DNA of 64,000 nt from Alloyangia mangrovi. GTDB taxonomy: Bacteria; Pseudomonadota; Alphaproteobacteria; Rhodobacterales; Rhodobacteraceae. Where the stretch lies: the NCBI RefSeq assembly GCF_002300555.2, contig NZ_NTHN02000006.1:62001-126000 (forward strand), given 5' to 3'. The notes under the pieces are model-generated. The model saw only the letters and a list, made by a program, of their open reading frames with translations, was not told the DNA's origin and searched no databases. The translations under genes were made by a program, and so were the position numbers. Below, one piece after another: positions 47,832 to 56,507 of this stretch; the stretch's first letter is position 1, and each line of letters opens with the position of its first letter.

Positions 47832-48431
47832 ATGAGTCTTCCGCTCGTCCTCGCCTCCGGCTCCCAGATCCGCGCCGAACTGCTGCGCGCCGCGGGCGTT
47901 CCCTTCGGAATCGAGGTCGCGCGCGTCGATGAATGCTCGATTCGCGACTCGCTCCTTGCCGAGGGCGCGGCGCCGCGCGACGTGGCGGACGCGCTGGCCG
48001 AGTACAAGGCGCGCAAAGTCTCGGCGCGCAATCCCGGCGCGCTGGTGCTTGGCTGCGACCAGGTGCTGAGCTGCAACGGCAAGCTCTATTCCAAGCCCGA
48101 AAGCCCCGAGGAGTCCCGCGCTCAGCTCATGGAGCTGCGGGACCAGCGGCTGCACCTGCTGTCGGCGGCAGTTATCTATGAGTCTGGCGAGCCGGTCTGG
48201 CGTCACGTCGGAGTCGCGCGCCTGAAGATGCGCGCCTTCTCCGAAGCCTATCTTGATGACTATATAGAGCGAAACTGGGAGAGCCTGCGCACGTCCGTGG
48301 GCGGTTTCAAGCTGGAGGAGGAAGGCGTGCGGCTGTTTGCGAGCATCGAGGGGAGCCATTTCACAATTCTGGGGCTGCCCCTGCTGGAGCTTCTGGGGTT
48401 CCTGCAAGTGCGCGGGGTCATTGCCGGATGA
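47832..48431 (+). CDS. maf: Maf/YceF family nucleotide pyrophosphatase
   Basis: 199 aa Maf-like protein that hydrolyses non-canonical or modified nucleotides. LVLASGSQIRAELLRAAGV at the N-terminus replaces the usual ASxSPRR with SGSQIR. GALVLGCDQVLSCNGKLYSKP (catalytic Asp) and WESLRTSVGGFKLEEEG follow. First gene right of the putative origin, followed by aroE with a four-base overlap. Confidence 0.92.
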   Translation: MSLPLVLASGSQIRAELLRAAGVPFGIEVARVDECSIRDSLLAEGAAPRDVADALAEYKARKVSARNPGALVLGCDQVLSCNGKLYSKPESPEESRAQLMELRDQRLHLLSAAVIYESGEPVWRHVGVARLKMRAFSEAYLDDYIERNWESLRTSVGGFKLEEEGVRLFASIEGSHFTILGLPLLELLGFLQVRGVIAG

Positions 48432-49258
48432 GCGGCGATCGGATCCCTCTTGCGGGCGTCATCGGCTCGCCCGTCGCGCATTCCCGCTCTCCGCGGCTGC
48501 ACGGGCACTGGCTGAAGACCTACGACTTGCCCGGCCATTACATTCCGATGGACGTGCCGGCGGCCAAGCTGGCCGAGACGCTGCGCCTGCTGCCCGAGAT
48601 CGGCTTTGTCGGGGTGAACATCACCATTCCGCACAAGGAACGGGTGATGGAAATCGCAGACGTGGTCTCGGACCGGGCAACGCTGATCGGCGCGGCCAAC
48701 ACGCTGACCTTCCGCGAGGGCGGCAAGATCTATGCCGACAATACCGACGGCTACGGTTTTCTCGAGAACCTCAAGCAGGGCGCACCCGACTGGCGCGCCA
48801 ATGCGGGCCCGGCCGTGGTGCTGGGCGCGGGCGGTGCCTCGCGCGCGGTGATCACCTCGTTGCTCGAGGCGGGGGTGCCGAAGATCTACCTCAGCAACCG
48901 CACCCGTCTGCGGGCCGAGAAGCTGCGCGAGGATTTCGGCCAGCGCATCCATGTCATCGACTGGGTGCACGCGGGCAACGTGCTGGAAGAGGCCAATACC
49001 GTGGTCAACACCAGTTCGCTCGGCATGGTCGGCAAGCCCGAGCTGCGGGTGCCGCTGGACGGGCTGCGCCCGGGCGCGCTGGTGACCGACATCGTCTACA
49101 CGCCGCTGGAGACCCGCCTGCTGCGCATCGGGCGCGAGCTGGGCTGCACCTGCGTCGACGGGCTCGGGATGCTGCTGCACCAGGCGGTTCCGGGCTTCGA
49201 GCGCTGGTTCGGAAAGCGCCCGGTGGTGGATCAGGCGACCCGCGACGCGGTGCTCTGA
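48428..49258 (+). CDS. aroE: Shikimate dehydrogenase (NADP+)
   Basis: 276 aa enzyme of aromatic amino-acid synthesis that reduces 3-dehydroshikimate. The shikimate-binding SPVAHSRSPRLHGHWL is at about residues 14-29, the catalytic Lys in VNITIPHKE, NTDGYGFLENL, and the NADP loop VVLGAGGASRAVI. Overlaps maf upstream, and its TGA overlaps the coaE ATG by one base. Confidence 0.96.
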   Translation: MSGDRIPLAGVIGSPVAHSRSPRLHGHWLKTYDLPGHYIPMDVPAAKLAETLRLLPEIGFVGVNITIPHKERVMEIADVVSDRATLIGAANTLTFREGGKIYADNTDGYGFLENLKQGAPDWRANAGPAVVLGAGGASRAVITSLLEAGVPKIYLSNRTRLRAEKLREDFGQRIHVIDWVHAGNVLEEANTVVNTSSLGMVGKPELRVPLDGLRPGALVTDIVYTPLETRLLRIGRELGCTCVDGLGMLLHQAVPGFERWFGKRPVVDQATRDAVL

Positions 49259-49848
49259 TGCGCTTCAAGCTCGGTCTCACCGGATCCATCGGCATGGGCA
49301 AGTCGCAGACCGCGGCTTTCTTCGCCGAGGCGGGCTGTCCTGTCTGGGACGCAGATGCGGCGGTGCATCGTCTCTATGGTGCGGGCGGCGCCGCGGTGGC
49401 CGCCATCGGCGCGATGTTCCCGCAGGCCATCGTAGACGGCGCGGTTTCACGTGAGGCACTGCGCGCGGTCATCGCTGCCGATGCCACCGCTCTGAGCCGC
49501 ATCGAGGCTATCGTGCACCCTCTGGTGCAGGCGGACCGCGCCGAGTTCGCCAAGACCCATCCCGAGGCCATCGGCGTCTTCGATATCCCTCTGCTCTACG
49601 AGACCGGATCAGAGGGCGAGTTTGACGCCGTGGCCTGCGTCACCATTCCCGAAGAGATCCAGCGCGAGCGGGTGCTGGCGCGGGGCACGATGAGCGCGGC
49701 GGATCTGGATCGCATCCTTGCCCGCCAGCTGCCCGCTGCCGAGAAACGCGCCCGCGCGGATTTTGTCATCACGACGGACACGCTGGACCACGCCCGTGCG
49801 CAGGTTCAGGATGTGCTGAAGAAAATCGAAAGGCGGATCGATGCGTGA
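49258..49848 (+). CDS. coaE: Dephospho-CoA kinase
   Basis: 196 aa kinase for the last step of coenzyme A synthesis. The P-loop LTGSIGMGKSQTAAFF is at about residues 7-22, with CPVWDADAAVHRLY, the lid region HPLVQADRAEF and DIPLLYETG. The ATG at 49258 shares a base with the aroE stop; dnaQ begins eight bases before its end. A parS-like sequence encodes AVSREAL at 49444-49457. Confidence 0.95.
   Translation: MRFKLGLTGSIGMGKSQTAAFFAEAGCPVWDADAAVHRLYGAGGAAVAAIGAMFPQAIVDGAVSREALRAVIAADATALSRIEAIVHPLVQADRAEFAKTHPEAIGVFDIPLLYETGSEGEFDAVACVTIPEEIQRERVLARGTMSAADLDRILARQLPAAEKRARADFVITTDTLDHARAQVQDVLKKIERRIDA
49444..49457. promoter_or_regulatory. parS-like site inside coaE (two mismatches)
   Basis: GTTTCACGTGAGGC differs from the parS core at two positions. 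It encodes VSREA, the same reading frame as the VSRET of the rsmG site. It may be a weak or decayed site. Confidence 0.4.
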
Positions 49849-50533
49849 GATCGTTCTCGACACCGAAACCACCGGCTTTGAGCCGGAACAGGGCGACCGT
49901 ATCGTCGAGATCGGTGCGGTCGAGCTCTACAACCACGTGCCGACGGGCAAGGTCTACCACCAGTACATCAACCCCGAGCGGTCGATGCCGCAGGAGGCCT
50001 TCGAGGTGCACGGGCTGGGCGACGACTTCCTGCGCGACAAGCCGGTCTTCGCGAAAATCGTCGACGAGTTCATCGCCTTCATCGGGACGGACGCCAAGCT
50101 GGTGATCCACAACGCCAGCTTCGACGTGAAATTCCTCAATGCAGAGTTGAAGTGGGCTAATCGTCCGCAACTTCCGAAAGATTGCGCCATCGATACGCTG
50201 ATGATCGCGCGCAAGAAGTTTCCCGGCTCTCCCGCCTCGCTGGACGCGCTCTGCCGCCGCTTCGGTATCGACAATTCCAGCCGGACGCTGCACGGAGCAT
50301 TGCTCGACAGCGAGATCCTGGCAGAGGTCTACCTCGAGCTGATCGGCGGCAAGCAGCCCGACCTGGTGCTGGCGCCGGTCTCCGCGGGGCGCAACAGCAG
50401 CGGCGGAGAAGAGGAATGGCGTCCGTCTCGGCGGCCCGTGGCCCTGCCGTCCCGGATCACCGAAGAAGAAAAGGCGGCTCACGCCGCCTTTGTCGAGAAA
50501 CTCGGAGAGAAGGCGCTTTGGTCGCGGGGCTGA
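49841..50533 (+). CDS. dnaQ: DNA polymerase III epsilon subunit (proofreading exonuclease)
   Basis: 230 aa 3'-5' DEDDh exonuclease. Motif Exo I is DTETTG (residues 7-12), Exo II is in VIHNASFDVKFLNAEL, and Exo III is in LHGALLDSEILAEVYLEL. A C-terminal extension (about 185-230) would contact the polymerase alpha subunit. Last gene of the maf-aroE-coaE-dnaQ overlap chain, convergent with secB. Confidence 0.95.
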   Translation: MREIVLDTETTGFEPEQGDRIVEIGAVELYNHVPTGKVYHQYINPERSMPQEAFEVHGLGDDFLRDKPVFAKIVDEFIAFIGTDAKLVIHNASFDVKFLNAELKWANRPQLPKDCAIDTLMIARKKFPGSPASLDALCRRFGIDNSSRTLHGALLDSEILAEVYLELIGGKQPDLVLAPVSAGRNSSGGEEEWRPSRRPVALPSRITEEEKAAHAAFVEKLGEKALWSRG

Positions 50534-50555
50534 GGCCCCGCCACCTCGCAAGCGC

Positions 50556-51074
50556 TTACGCGTCGAGCTTGCGCTCTTCGCCTGCCGGGGCGGTTGCCTG
50601 CTGACGGCGCGCGATCTCGTTGCGGTACAGCGCGACGAAATCGATGGTCTCGAGGTTCAGCGGCGGGAAGCCACCGTCGCGGGTCACGTCCGACACGATG
50701 CGGCGCACGAAGGGGAAGAGCATCCGCGGGCATTCGATCAGCAGGAAGGGGTGCAGCTGCTCTGCGGGCACGCCCTCGATGTTGAACACGCCGGCGTAGT
50801 CCAGTTCCAGCAGGAACAGCATGTCGCCGGTTGCCTTCGACTTCGACTCGACCTTCAGCTTCAGCACGACTTCGTACTGGTTCTCTGCCGAACGCTTCTT
50901 GGCGTCGAGGTTCACCTGCACCTGGACGTCGGGCTGGACTTCGCCGGTCACGCCCTTCTGCGCGAGGATGTTCTCGAAGCTCATGTCGCGCACGAACTGC
51001 GCGAGCACGTTCATCTTTACCGCTGCCGGGGACTGCTGCGCGTCTGCCGCGCCGTTTTCGCTGATTTCAGCCAT
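50556..51074 (-). CDS. secB: Protein-export chaperone SecB
   Basis: 172 aa tetrameric chaperone that delivers preproteins to SecA. Family features are LAQFVRDMSFENI, YEVVLKLKVESKS, FLLELDYAGVFNIE, HPFLLIECPRMLFPFVRRIVSDVTRDGGFPPL and NLETIDFVALY. It starts at 51074 (MAEISENGAADAQQSP) with an AGGAGC ribosome site. Confidence 0.96.
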   Translation of the reverse strand: MAEISENGAADAQQSPAAVKMNVLAQFVRDMSFENILAQKGVTGEVQPDVQVQVNLDAKKRSAENQYEVVLKLKVESKSKATGDMLFLLELDYAGVFNIEGVPAEQLHPFLLIECPRMLFPFVRRIVSDVTRDGGFPPLNLETIDFVALYRNEIARRQQATAPAGEERKLDA

Positions 51075-51125
51075 GGAAAGCTCCTGTTGGATTTTGTTTC
51101 CGAATAGCAGCCCCGGGGAAACGGC

Positions 51126-51638
51126 TCAATGCTTAGTCCAACCTGACCCTGGGTGATTGGGGCGCTTGGAGCCGGGAATCTCGGTAAATTCCCCCTCGAT
51201 CACGTCATCTTGTGCCTGCGGGCCTGGCCGGTACGGCTCGGTCTGGGCGCGCGGGCCGGTCTGGCTGCGCCCGCCCATCTCGAAGCGCTGCACCTTGATG
51301 CGGCTCGAGACAAAGCGCATGGCCGCGTCGCGCACCGCCGGGATCAGCAGCGCGAAGCCGCAGGCGTCGGTGAAGAAGCCGGGGGTCAGCAGCAGCGCGC
51401 CGGAAAACAGGATCATCGCGCCATGCGCCAGCGGTCGGGTCGGATCCTGAAGCTGCGAGAAGGAGCTCTGCAGATCCGACAGCGCCCGCAGACCCTCGCG
51501 CCGCACCAGCGCCGTGCCGAGGATGGCGGTCATCACCACGATCAGCAGCGTCGGCCAGAGCCCGATCAGCCCCCCGACCTGGATGAACAACGTGATCTCG
51601 ATCAGCGGCACCGCGACGAATGCCAGAAATAGCCACAT
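51126..51638 (-). CDS. fxsA: FxsA family membrane protein
   Basis: 170 aa. Two or three hydrophobic helices at the N-terminus (WLFLAFVAVPLIEITLFIQVG, then LWPTLLIVVMTAILGTAL) and HGAMILFSGALLLTPGFFTDACGFALLIP match FxsA, a membrane protein known for phage exclusion when overexpressed in E. coli. The C-terminal 50 residues are hydrophilic and low in complexity. It lies upstream of secB on the same strand and is divergent from the Tim44-like gene. Confidence 0.88.
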   Translation of the reverse strand: MWLFLAFVAVPLIEITLFIQVGGLIGLWPTLLIVVMTAILGTALVRREGLRALSDLQSSFSQLQDPTRPLAHGAMILFSGALLLTPGFFTDACGFALLIPAVRDAAMRFVSSRIKVQRFEMGGRSQTGPRAQTEPYRPGPQAQDDVIEGEFTEIPGSKRPNHPGSGWTKH

Positions 51639-51743
51639 GGCCTCACTCCTTTTCCGTGGCTGCGCACCGGTAGACTTGGCGCTGCCCAGTGCCTACATAG
51701 GAATGCAACATCAGATTTTCCATGTTTTGCCCAAGAGGTGCCG

Positions 51744-52403
51744 ATGAATATGCCGATCGTCCAGCTGCTGGTACTTGCCGCGATCGCGATCTTCCTGATC
51801 CTGCGTCTGCGGAGCGTGCTGGGCACACGCGACGGGTTCGAGAAGCCGCCGGTGCAGGCGCCGAGCCGTCGTGACGACAGCCGACGTGACTTCGAGGTGA
51901 TCGAAGGCGGACCGGATCACGACATCATCGACCATGCGCCCGAGGGCAGCCCCTCGGCCAAGGCGCTGGCCAAGATGAAGGCGGTCGAGCCGAGCTTCAA
52001 CGTCGGCGAGTTTCTCGGCGGGGCGCGCGGCGCCTACGAGATGATCCTCATGGGCTTCGAGCGCGGAGACGTGGAAGAGCTAAAGCCCTTCCTCGCCGAG
52101 GATGTCTATGAAAGCTTTGCCGAAGTGGTTGAAAACCGCCGCCAGCAGGGGCTAACCATCGAGGCCGAGTTCGTCGGCGTGCGCGAGATGTCCCTGGTCG
52201 AGGCGACCTTCGACGAGGTCTCCAAGTTGGCCGAGATCACCGTGCGCTACACTGGCGAGCTGACCTCGGTGGTGAAGGATGCCTCTGGCACCGTGATCGA
52301 GGGCAGCCCGACCTCGGTGAAACGTCAGAAGGACGTCTGGACCTATGCCCGCAACATGGGTAGCGACGATCCCAACTGGCAGCTGGTCGCGACCGACGAA
52401 TGA
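51744..52403 (+). CDS. Tim44/TimA domain membrane-anchored protein
   Basis: 219 aa. One N-terminal transmembrane helix (residues about 4-22, IVQLLVLAAIAIFLILRLRS) precedes a charged linker and a Tim44-like domain (about 75-219, FLGGARGAYEMILMGFERGDVEELKPFLAEDVYESF). The bacterial homologues are called TimA; mitochondrial Tim44 tethers the import motor. The start at 51744 (MNMPIVQLL) was chosen over GTG at 51738. The position next to secB and fxsA fits an envelope role. It overlaps mltA by four bases. Confidence 0.88.
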   Translation: MNMPIVQLLVLAAIAIFLILRLRSVLGTRDGFEKPPVQAPSRRDDSRRDFEVIEGGPDHDIIDHAPEGSPSAKALAKMKAVEPSFNVGEFLGGARGAYEMILMGFERGDVEELKPFLAEDVYESFAEVVENRRQQGLTIEAEFVGVREMSLVEATFDEVSKLAEITVRYTGELTSVVKDASGTVIEGSPTSVKRQKDVWTYARNMGSDDPNWQLVATDE

Positions 52404-53467
52404 GGCGCGCGATCCGGGCGGCCATACTGACAGGAGCAATACTGGCAGGGACCATGGCCGCTGCGGAAAGCGACACCAGCTACGAGATCCTGAGCTTCGG
52501 CGATCTCGACGGATGGGCGACGGATGATCATTCCGCCGCCCTTTCGGTTTTTCTCAATACCTGCGGCGATTTGACCGACCCAGACTGGCGGTCGCTCTGC
52601 GCGCTGGCGCGGGACGCCGGGGATGCCCGCGAATTCTTCGAGCTGTTCTTCCGCCCGGTGCTTGTCACCGGCGCGCCGGAGGATGCCGAGGAAGGCATCG
52701 GCGGGCTCTTCACCGGCTATTTCGAGCCAGAGATCGACGGCGCCCTGCATCGCGACCCGCTTCATACCCACCCGATCTACCGCCTGCCGCCCGAGATCGC
52801 CGAGACCGAGGGTCCGTGGCTGACCCGCCGCGACATCCTAACCGGCGACGTCATGCAGGGCCGTGGGCTCGAGATCGCCTGGATCGCCGATCCGGTGGAG
52901 CTCTTCTTCCTGCAGGTGCAGGGTTCGGGCCGCATCCGCCTGCCCGACGGGCACCACCTGCGGGTCGGCTACGGCGGCGCCAATGGCCACCCCTACCGCT
53001 CGATCGGCAAGGAGCTGGTGGCGCGCGGCACCTTCACCCCGCACGAGGTCTCGGCGCAGGTCATCAAGTCATGGGTGCGCGACAACCCCGAGGACGGGGC
53101 CGAGCTTTTGATGCACAACCCCTCCTATGTCTTTTTCCGCGAGGTGAACGAGGTTCCCGCCGAGCTCGGCCCGCTTGGGGCGATGAACCGCTCGATCACG
53201 CCGCTGCGCTCGATCGCTGTGGATCCGGCCTACGTGCCGCTTGGCGCGCCCGTGTGGATCGAGAAGGAGGGTGCCGAGCCCCTGCACCGCCTGATGATCG
53301 CGCAGGACACCGGCTCTGCGATCAAGGGTCCGCAGCGCGCCGATGTCTTCATGGGCACAGGTGACGCGGCCGGGCGCAAGGCCGGCACGATGAAGGATCC
53401 GGGCCGCCTGGTGGTGCTGCTGCCGATCCAGCGCGCCTATGCGCTTCTTCCGGAGTCGGTGCTGTGA
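52400..53467 (+). CDS. mltA: Membrane-bound lytic murein transglycosylase A
   Basis: 355 aa peptidoglycan lytic enzyme. A signal peptide (MRRAIRAAILTGAILAGTMA) is followed by the MltA domain (GLFTGYFEPEIDGAL, WIADPVELFFLQVQGSGRI, GYGGANGHPYRSIG) and a C-terminal 3D domain with AQDTGSAIKGPQRADVFMGTG containing the catalytic Asp. No lipobox Cys is seen, so it may be periplasmic, not lipid-anchored. It is sandwiched by overlap between the Tim44-like gene and the Smr gene. Confidence 0.94.
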   Translation: MRRAIRAAILTGAILAGTMAAAESDTSYEILSFGDLDGWATDDHSAALSVFLNTCGDLTDPDWRSLCALARDAGDAREFFELFFRPVLVTGAPEDAEEGIGGLFTGYFEPEIDGALHRDPLHTHPIYRLPPEIAETEGPWLTRRDILTGDVMQGRGLEIAWIADPVELFFLQVQGSGRIRLPDGHHLRVGYGGANGHPYRSIGKELVARGTFTPHEVSAQVIKSWVRDNPEDGAELLMHNPSYVFFREVNEVPAELGPLGAMNRSITPLRSIAVDPAYVPLGAPVWIEKEGAEPLHRLMIAQDTGSAIKGPQRADVFMGTGDAAGRKAGTMKDPGRLVVLLPIQRAYALLPESVL

Positions 53468-54054
53468 GCCGCCGCAAGCTGCGCCCGGACGAAGTCGAGC
53501 TCTGGGAGCTCGTCGCGCGCAGCGCCGAGAAGCTGCCGGGCCGCAAGGTGGCCCCCGAAGCCCCTACCCCCAAACCCGCCAAGCTGCGCAAGCCGATCCA
53601 GCCTCGTGAGCCGGTGCAGAACCTTGCCCTCGGAATTCGCGCCCCGACGCCGCAGGAACGGCACGACTTCTATGCCTCGACTTCGGACCGTCTGGCGCAG
53701 GATCCGGTGCGGATGGACGCCAAGGCGTTTGGCCGGCTCAAGCGCGGCAAGCTGCAGCCCGAGGCGCGGATCGACCTGCACGGCATGACGCTCGACCAGG
53801 CGCATCGCGAGCTGGCGGGATTCATCCTTGGCACGCATATGCGCGGCTTCCGCCTGGTGCTGGTGATCACCGGCAAGGGCATGCGCGAGGACCCGCACGA
53901 CCCGATGCCGCGCCGACGCGGCGTGCTGAAGACCCAGGTGCCGCAATGGCTGCGCATGCCGCCGCTCTCCGCCTGCGTGCTGCAGGTCTCGGAGGCGCAT
54001 ATCAAGCATGGCGGCGGCGGGGCCTACTACGTTTATCTCAAGAAACGGCGCTGA
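53464..54054 (+). CDS. Smr (MutS2 C-terminal) domain protein
   Basis: 196 aa. A basic N-terminal region (about 1-85) precedes an Smr domain with RIDLHGMTLDQAHRELAGF and VLVITGKGM, the DxH and GKG motifs of Smr nucleases or nucleic-acid binders. It starts with GTG at 53464, overlapping the mltA stop. It ends four bases before the stop of the convergent idi gene. Confidence 0.9.
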   Translation: MSRRKLRPDEVELWELVARSAEKLPGRKVAPEAPTPKPAKLRKPIQPREPVQNLALGIRAPTPQERHDFYASTSDRLAQDPVRMDAKAFGRLKRGKLQPEARIDLHGMTLDQAHRELAGFILGTHMRGFRLVLVITGKGMREDPHDPMPRRRGVLKTQVPQWLRMPPLSACVLQVSEAHIKHGGGGAYYVYLKKRR

Positions 54055-54058
54055 CGCG

Positions 54059-54574
54059 TCAGCCCAGGATCATCTCGCCATGTTCGGCGAGGTAGATGCG
54101 CAGCCACGGGGTGAACATCCCGGGCTGGTCCGCGATGCGGGCGCGCAGCTCGGGCAGCGTCAGCCATTCGGTGTCCATCACCTCGGCGGGGTTCGGCGCG
54201 GGCTCGACCCCTGCCCCGGCCTCGGCGACGAAGATGTCGACCAACTCGTGCTCGGTCATGCCGCCGCCGACTTCGGCGCGATATTCCACCTGCCCGCGAT
54301 ACTGCGGATCGAGGCCACGCAGCCCCAGTTCCTCGTCGAGACGGCGCAGCGCGCAGTCACGCGGGTCCTCGTCCCAATGCGGATGGGTGCAGCAGGTGTT
54401 CGCCCAGAAACCCGGCGTGTGGTATTTCTCCAGCGCGCGGCGCTGCAGCAGCGTCCGTCCCTCGCGCATGACAAAGACAGAGACCGCCTTGTGGCGCAGC
54501 CCCTTGAGGTGCACTTCGAGCTTGTCCACCGGAACGAGGGTGTCGCCCACCCACGCGGGAATGTCCTGGGCCAT
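54059..54574 (-). CDS. idi: Isopentenyl-diphosphate delta-isomerase, type 1
   Basis: 171 aa NUDIX-fold isomerase interconverting IPP and DMAPP for isoprenoids (carotenoids, quinones). The catalytic Cys is in WANTCCTHPHWDED, metal ligands in HPHWDE and RRLDEELGL, and the catalytic Glu in MTEHELVDIFVAE. It starts at 54574 with GGAGGCG before it and is divergent from the cytochrome gene. No carotenoid genes are adjacent in the window. Confidence 0.95.
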   Translation of the reverse strand: MAQDIPAWVGDTLVPVDKLEVHLKGLRHKAVSVFVMREGRTLLQRRALEKYHTPGFWANTCCTHPHWDEDPRDCALRRLDEELGLRGLDPQYRGQVEYRAEVGGGMTEHELVDIFVAEAGAGVEPAPNPAEVMDTEWLTLPELRARIADQPGMFTPWLRIYLAEHGEMILG

Positions 54575-54723
54575 GCGGCGCCTCCTTCTGAAGCGTCTGT
54601 TTCACCGCTGCCCGCGACAAGGTCAAGTCGCGGCAATTTTCCCGCGCCGGGCATTCCGTCGCAGCGCATCGTGCCGCAGACTGTCCTAGAAGCGTAACCG
54701 GAGACGCGAAACTGGAGAATGGT

Positions 54724-55137
54724 ATGTATAGCAAGATGATACTGGGGATCGCGGCCGTCTTCGTGGCGGGCTCCGCCCAGGCCGGGGACGCCGAGGCGGG
54801 CAAGAAGCTCTTCGAGCAGCGCTGCCGCGCCTGCCACATGATCCAGGCCGATGACGGTACGCCGATCCAGAAAGGCGGCCGGACCGGGCCGAACCTTTAC
54901 AAGGTGGTCGGCCGTGTCGCCGGCAGCGAGGACGGCTATCGCTACAAGGCCTCCATCGTCGAGGCCGGGCAGAAGGGTCTTATCTGGGACGAGGCCAGCC
55001 TCGAGGCTTACGTGCAGGATCCCTCGGGCTTCCTGCAGGAATATCTCGGTGACAGCGGCGCGCGCTCGGGCATGACCTTCAAGCTGAAGAAGGGCATGGA
55101 GGACGTCTACGCCTATCTCGCTTCGGTCGCGAACTGA
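54724..55137 (+). CDS. Class I cytochrome c (c2/c550-like)
   Basis: 137 aa periplasmic electron carrier. The signal peptide MYSKMILGIAAVFVAGSAQA is cleaved before GDAEAGKKLF. The heme site is CRACH (about residues 34-38), followed by GRTGPNLYKVVGR, and the axial Met ligand is in ARSGMTFKLKKG. Length and layout fit the Rhodobacterales cytochrome c550/c2 group that donates electrons to terminal oxidases or denitrification enzymes. A terminator follows. Confidence 0.92.
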   Translation: MYSKMILGIAAVFVAGSAQAGDAEAGKKLFEQRCRACHMIQADDGTPIQKGGRTGPNLYKVVGRVAGSEDGYRYKASIVEAGQKGLIWDEASLEAYVQDPSGFLQEYLGDSGARSGMTFKLKKGMEDVYAYLASVAN

Positions 55138-55173
55138 GCCCGGCTCACCGCCCGCAACCGGCTCTGAAACGGC

Positions 55174-55205
55174 AAAGGGCGCTCCTGCGGGAGCGCCCTT
55201 CTGTT
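55174..55205. terminator. Terminator between the cytochrome gene and the Wza-like gene
   Basis: Stem AAGGGCGCTC / GAGCGCCCTT with a six-base loop, then CTGTTTG. Confidence 0.88.
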
Positions 55206-55230
55206 TGCCTAGGTACGGGATCAGCCGACG

Positions 55231-56353
55231 TCAGTTGACCAGAGCGGTCGTGCGCTGCGTGGTGGTCACGCCGCTGTTGATGATGCTGAGCAGGGTCTGC
55301 AGGCCGGCCAGCGGGCTTTCGGTCGCCAGCACCACGTCGTCGGGGTAGATCGGGAACTTGCGCGCCGCGAAGAGTCCGTCGGCGGTGGTCATGTCGAAGG
55401 TGAAGACCACCTGCTGCATGTTCGGCTTGGCGCCGCCCGACCCAAGCTGCTTGGGCGTGTACTCGCGCAGCACCATCACCCCGGTGGGATCGGCACGCAC
55501 ATCGTAGAGGCCGCCGATCAGCGACAGCGCCTCGAGCGCGTTGATCTCGTCCTTGGGGAAGGTCACTAGCGTCTGCCGCGATGAGGCGCCCATGCCGGTG
55601 AAAGTGCGGTAGTCCTCTTCGATGACCACCGTGTCGCCGGGCAGCAGCAGCGAGTTGTAGGCGCCACTTTCCATTAGGGTACGGGCCGAGATCTCGTAGG
55701 TGGCGCCCTGCCTGATGAGCCGCACAAGCGGGTTCTTCAGGCCCGGGTTGATGCCGCCCGCATCGGCGATGGCGCCGAGGATCTTGTAGTTGCGCGACGG
55801 CAGCGGGAAGCTGCCGGGCTTCACCACACCGCTGACCATCTCGATGGCATTGCCTCTGCCCTCGGTGAGGCTCACCTGCACCTGCGCCGTGGGCACGATG
55901 GCCTCGAGTTTTTCCTGGATGCGACCGCGCGCCGAGGCCGGGCTGAGGCCGCGCACGAAAACCTCGTCGACGTACGGCAGGAAGACCGCGCCATTGGCGC
56001 CGACCTCGACCGCGGGAAGCACGGTCGATTTCTCGGCGGGGTTGGTCAGCAGCGAGTTTTCCTGACTGTCCCAGATGCGGATGTCGATGTGGTCGCCGGT
56101 CTGGATGACGCTCTGGTTGGTCCCGGACGAGGTGCGTGGCCAGCTTCCGTCCAGGGTCGGGCCGGTCTGCGGCCAGGAGGCGATGAGCGGCATGTTGGCG
56201 CGGGTCACCTCGACCACCTGGAAAGTCGGGTTCTGCTTGTCGGCCTGGGCCAGTATCTCGGATTGCATCGCCGCGCCGCGCGGCAGCGCGCAGCCCCCCC
56301 AGAAGAGCAAGGCTCGCAGCGACGGCAAAAAGACTACGCGAGAGTTTGAACAC
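55231..56353 (-). CDS. Polysaccharide export lipoprotein, Wza/GfcE-like, frameshifted at a C run
   Basis: Outer-membrane polysaccharide export channel family. From a GTG at 56353 the frame gives a lipoprotein signal (VFKLSRSLFAVAASLALLGG). The frame then breaks at 56294-56300, seven C on the plus strand. With six it continues into the lipobox GGC (Cys about 23) and ALPRGAAMQSEILAQAD. The rest is intact: poly-export domain (IQTGDHIDIRIWDSQEN, VFLPYVDEVFVRG) and SLBB-like repeats (GVVKPGSFPLPSRNYKILGAIADAGG). Repaired length about 373 aa. Wzc-like kinase and Wzb phosphatase genes are not in the window. Confidence 0.86.
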
Positions 56354-56507
56354 GGGGGTCTCCGGGACGTTCCGAGGGTTTCTAAAGGTTTGCTCGAAGT
56401 GATAGACAGTTTCGAGGCTCGGGAAAAGTCGCTTGCGCCGCAGCGGCAGCCGGGCTTGGCATTTCTTCGCGCCGCGTTGCGCGATTGCTTGCAGGAGACG
56501 GACGGGA

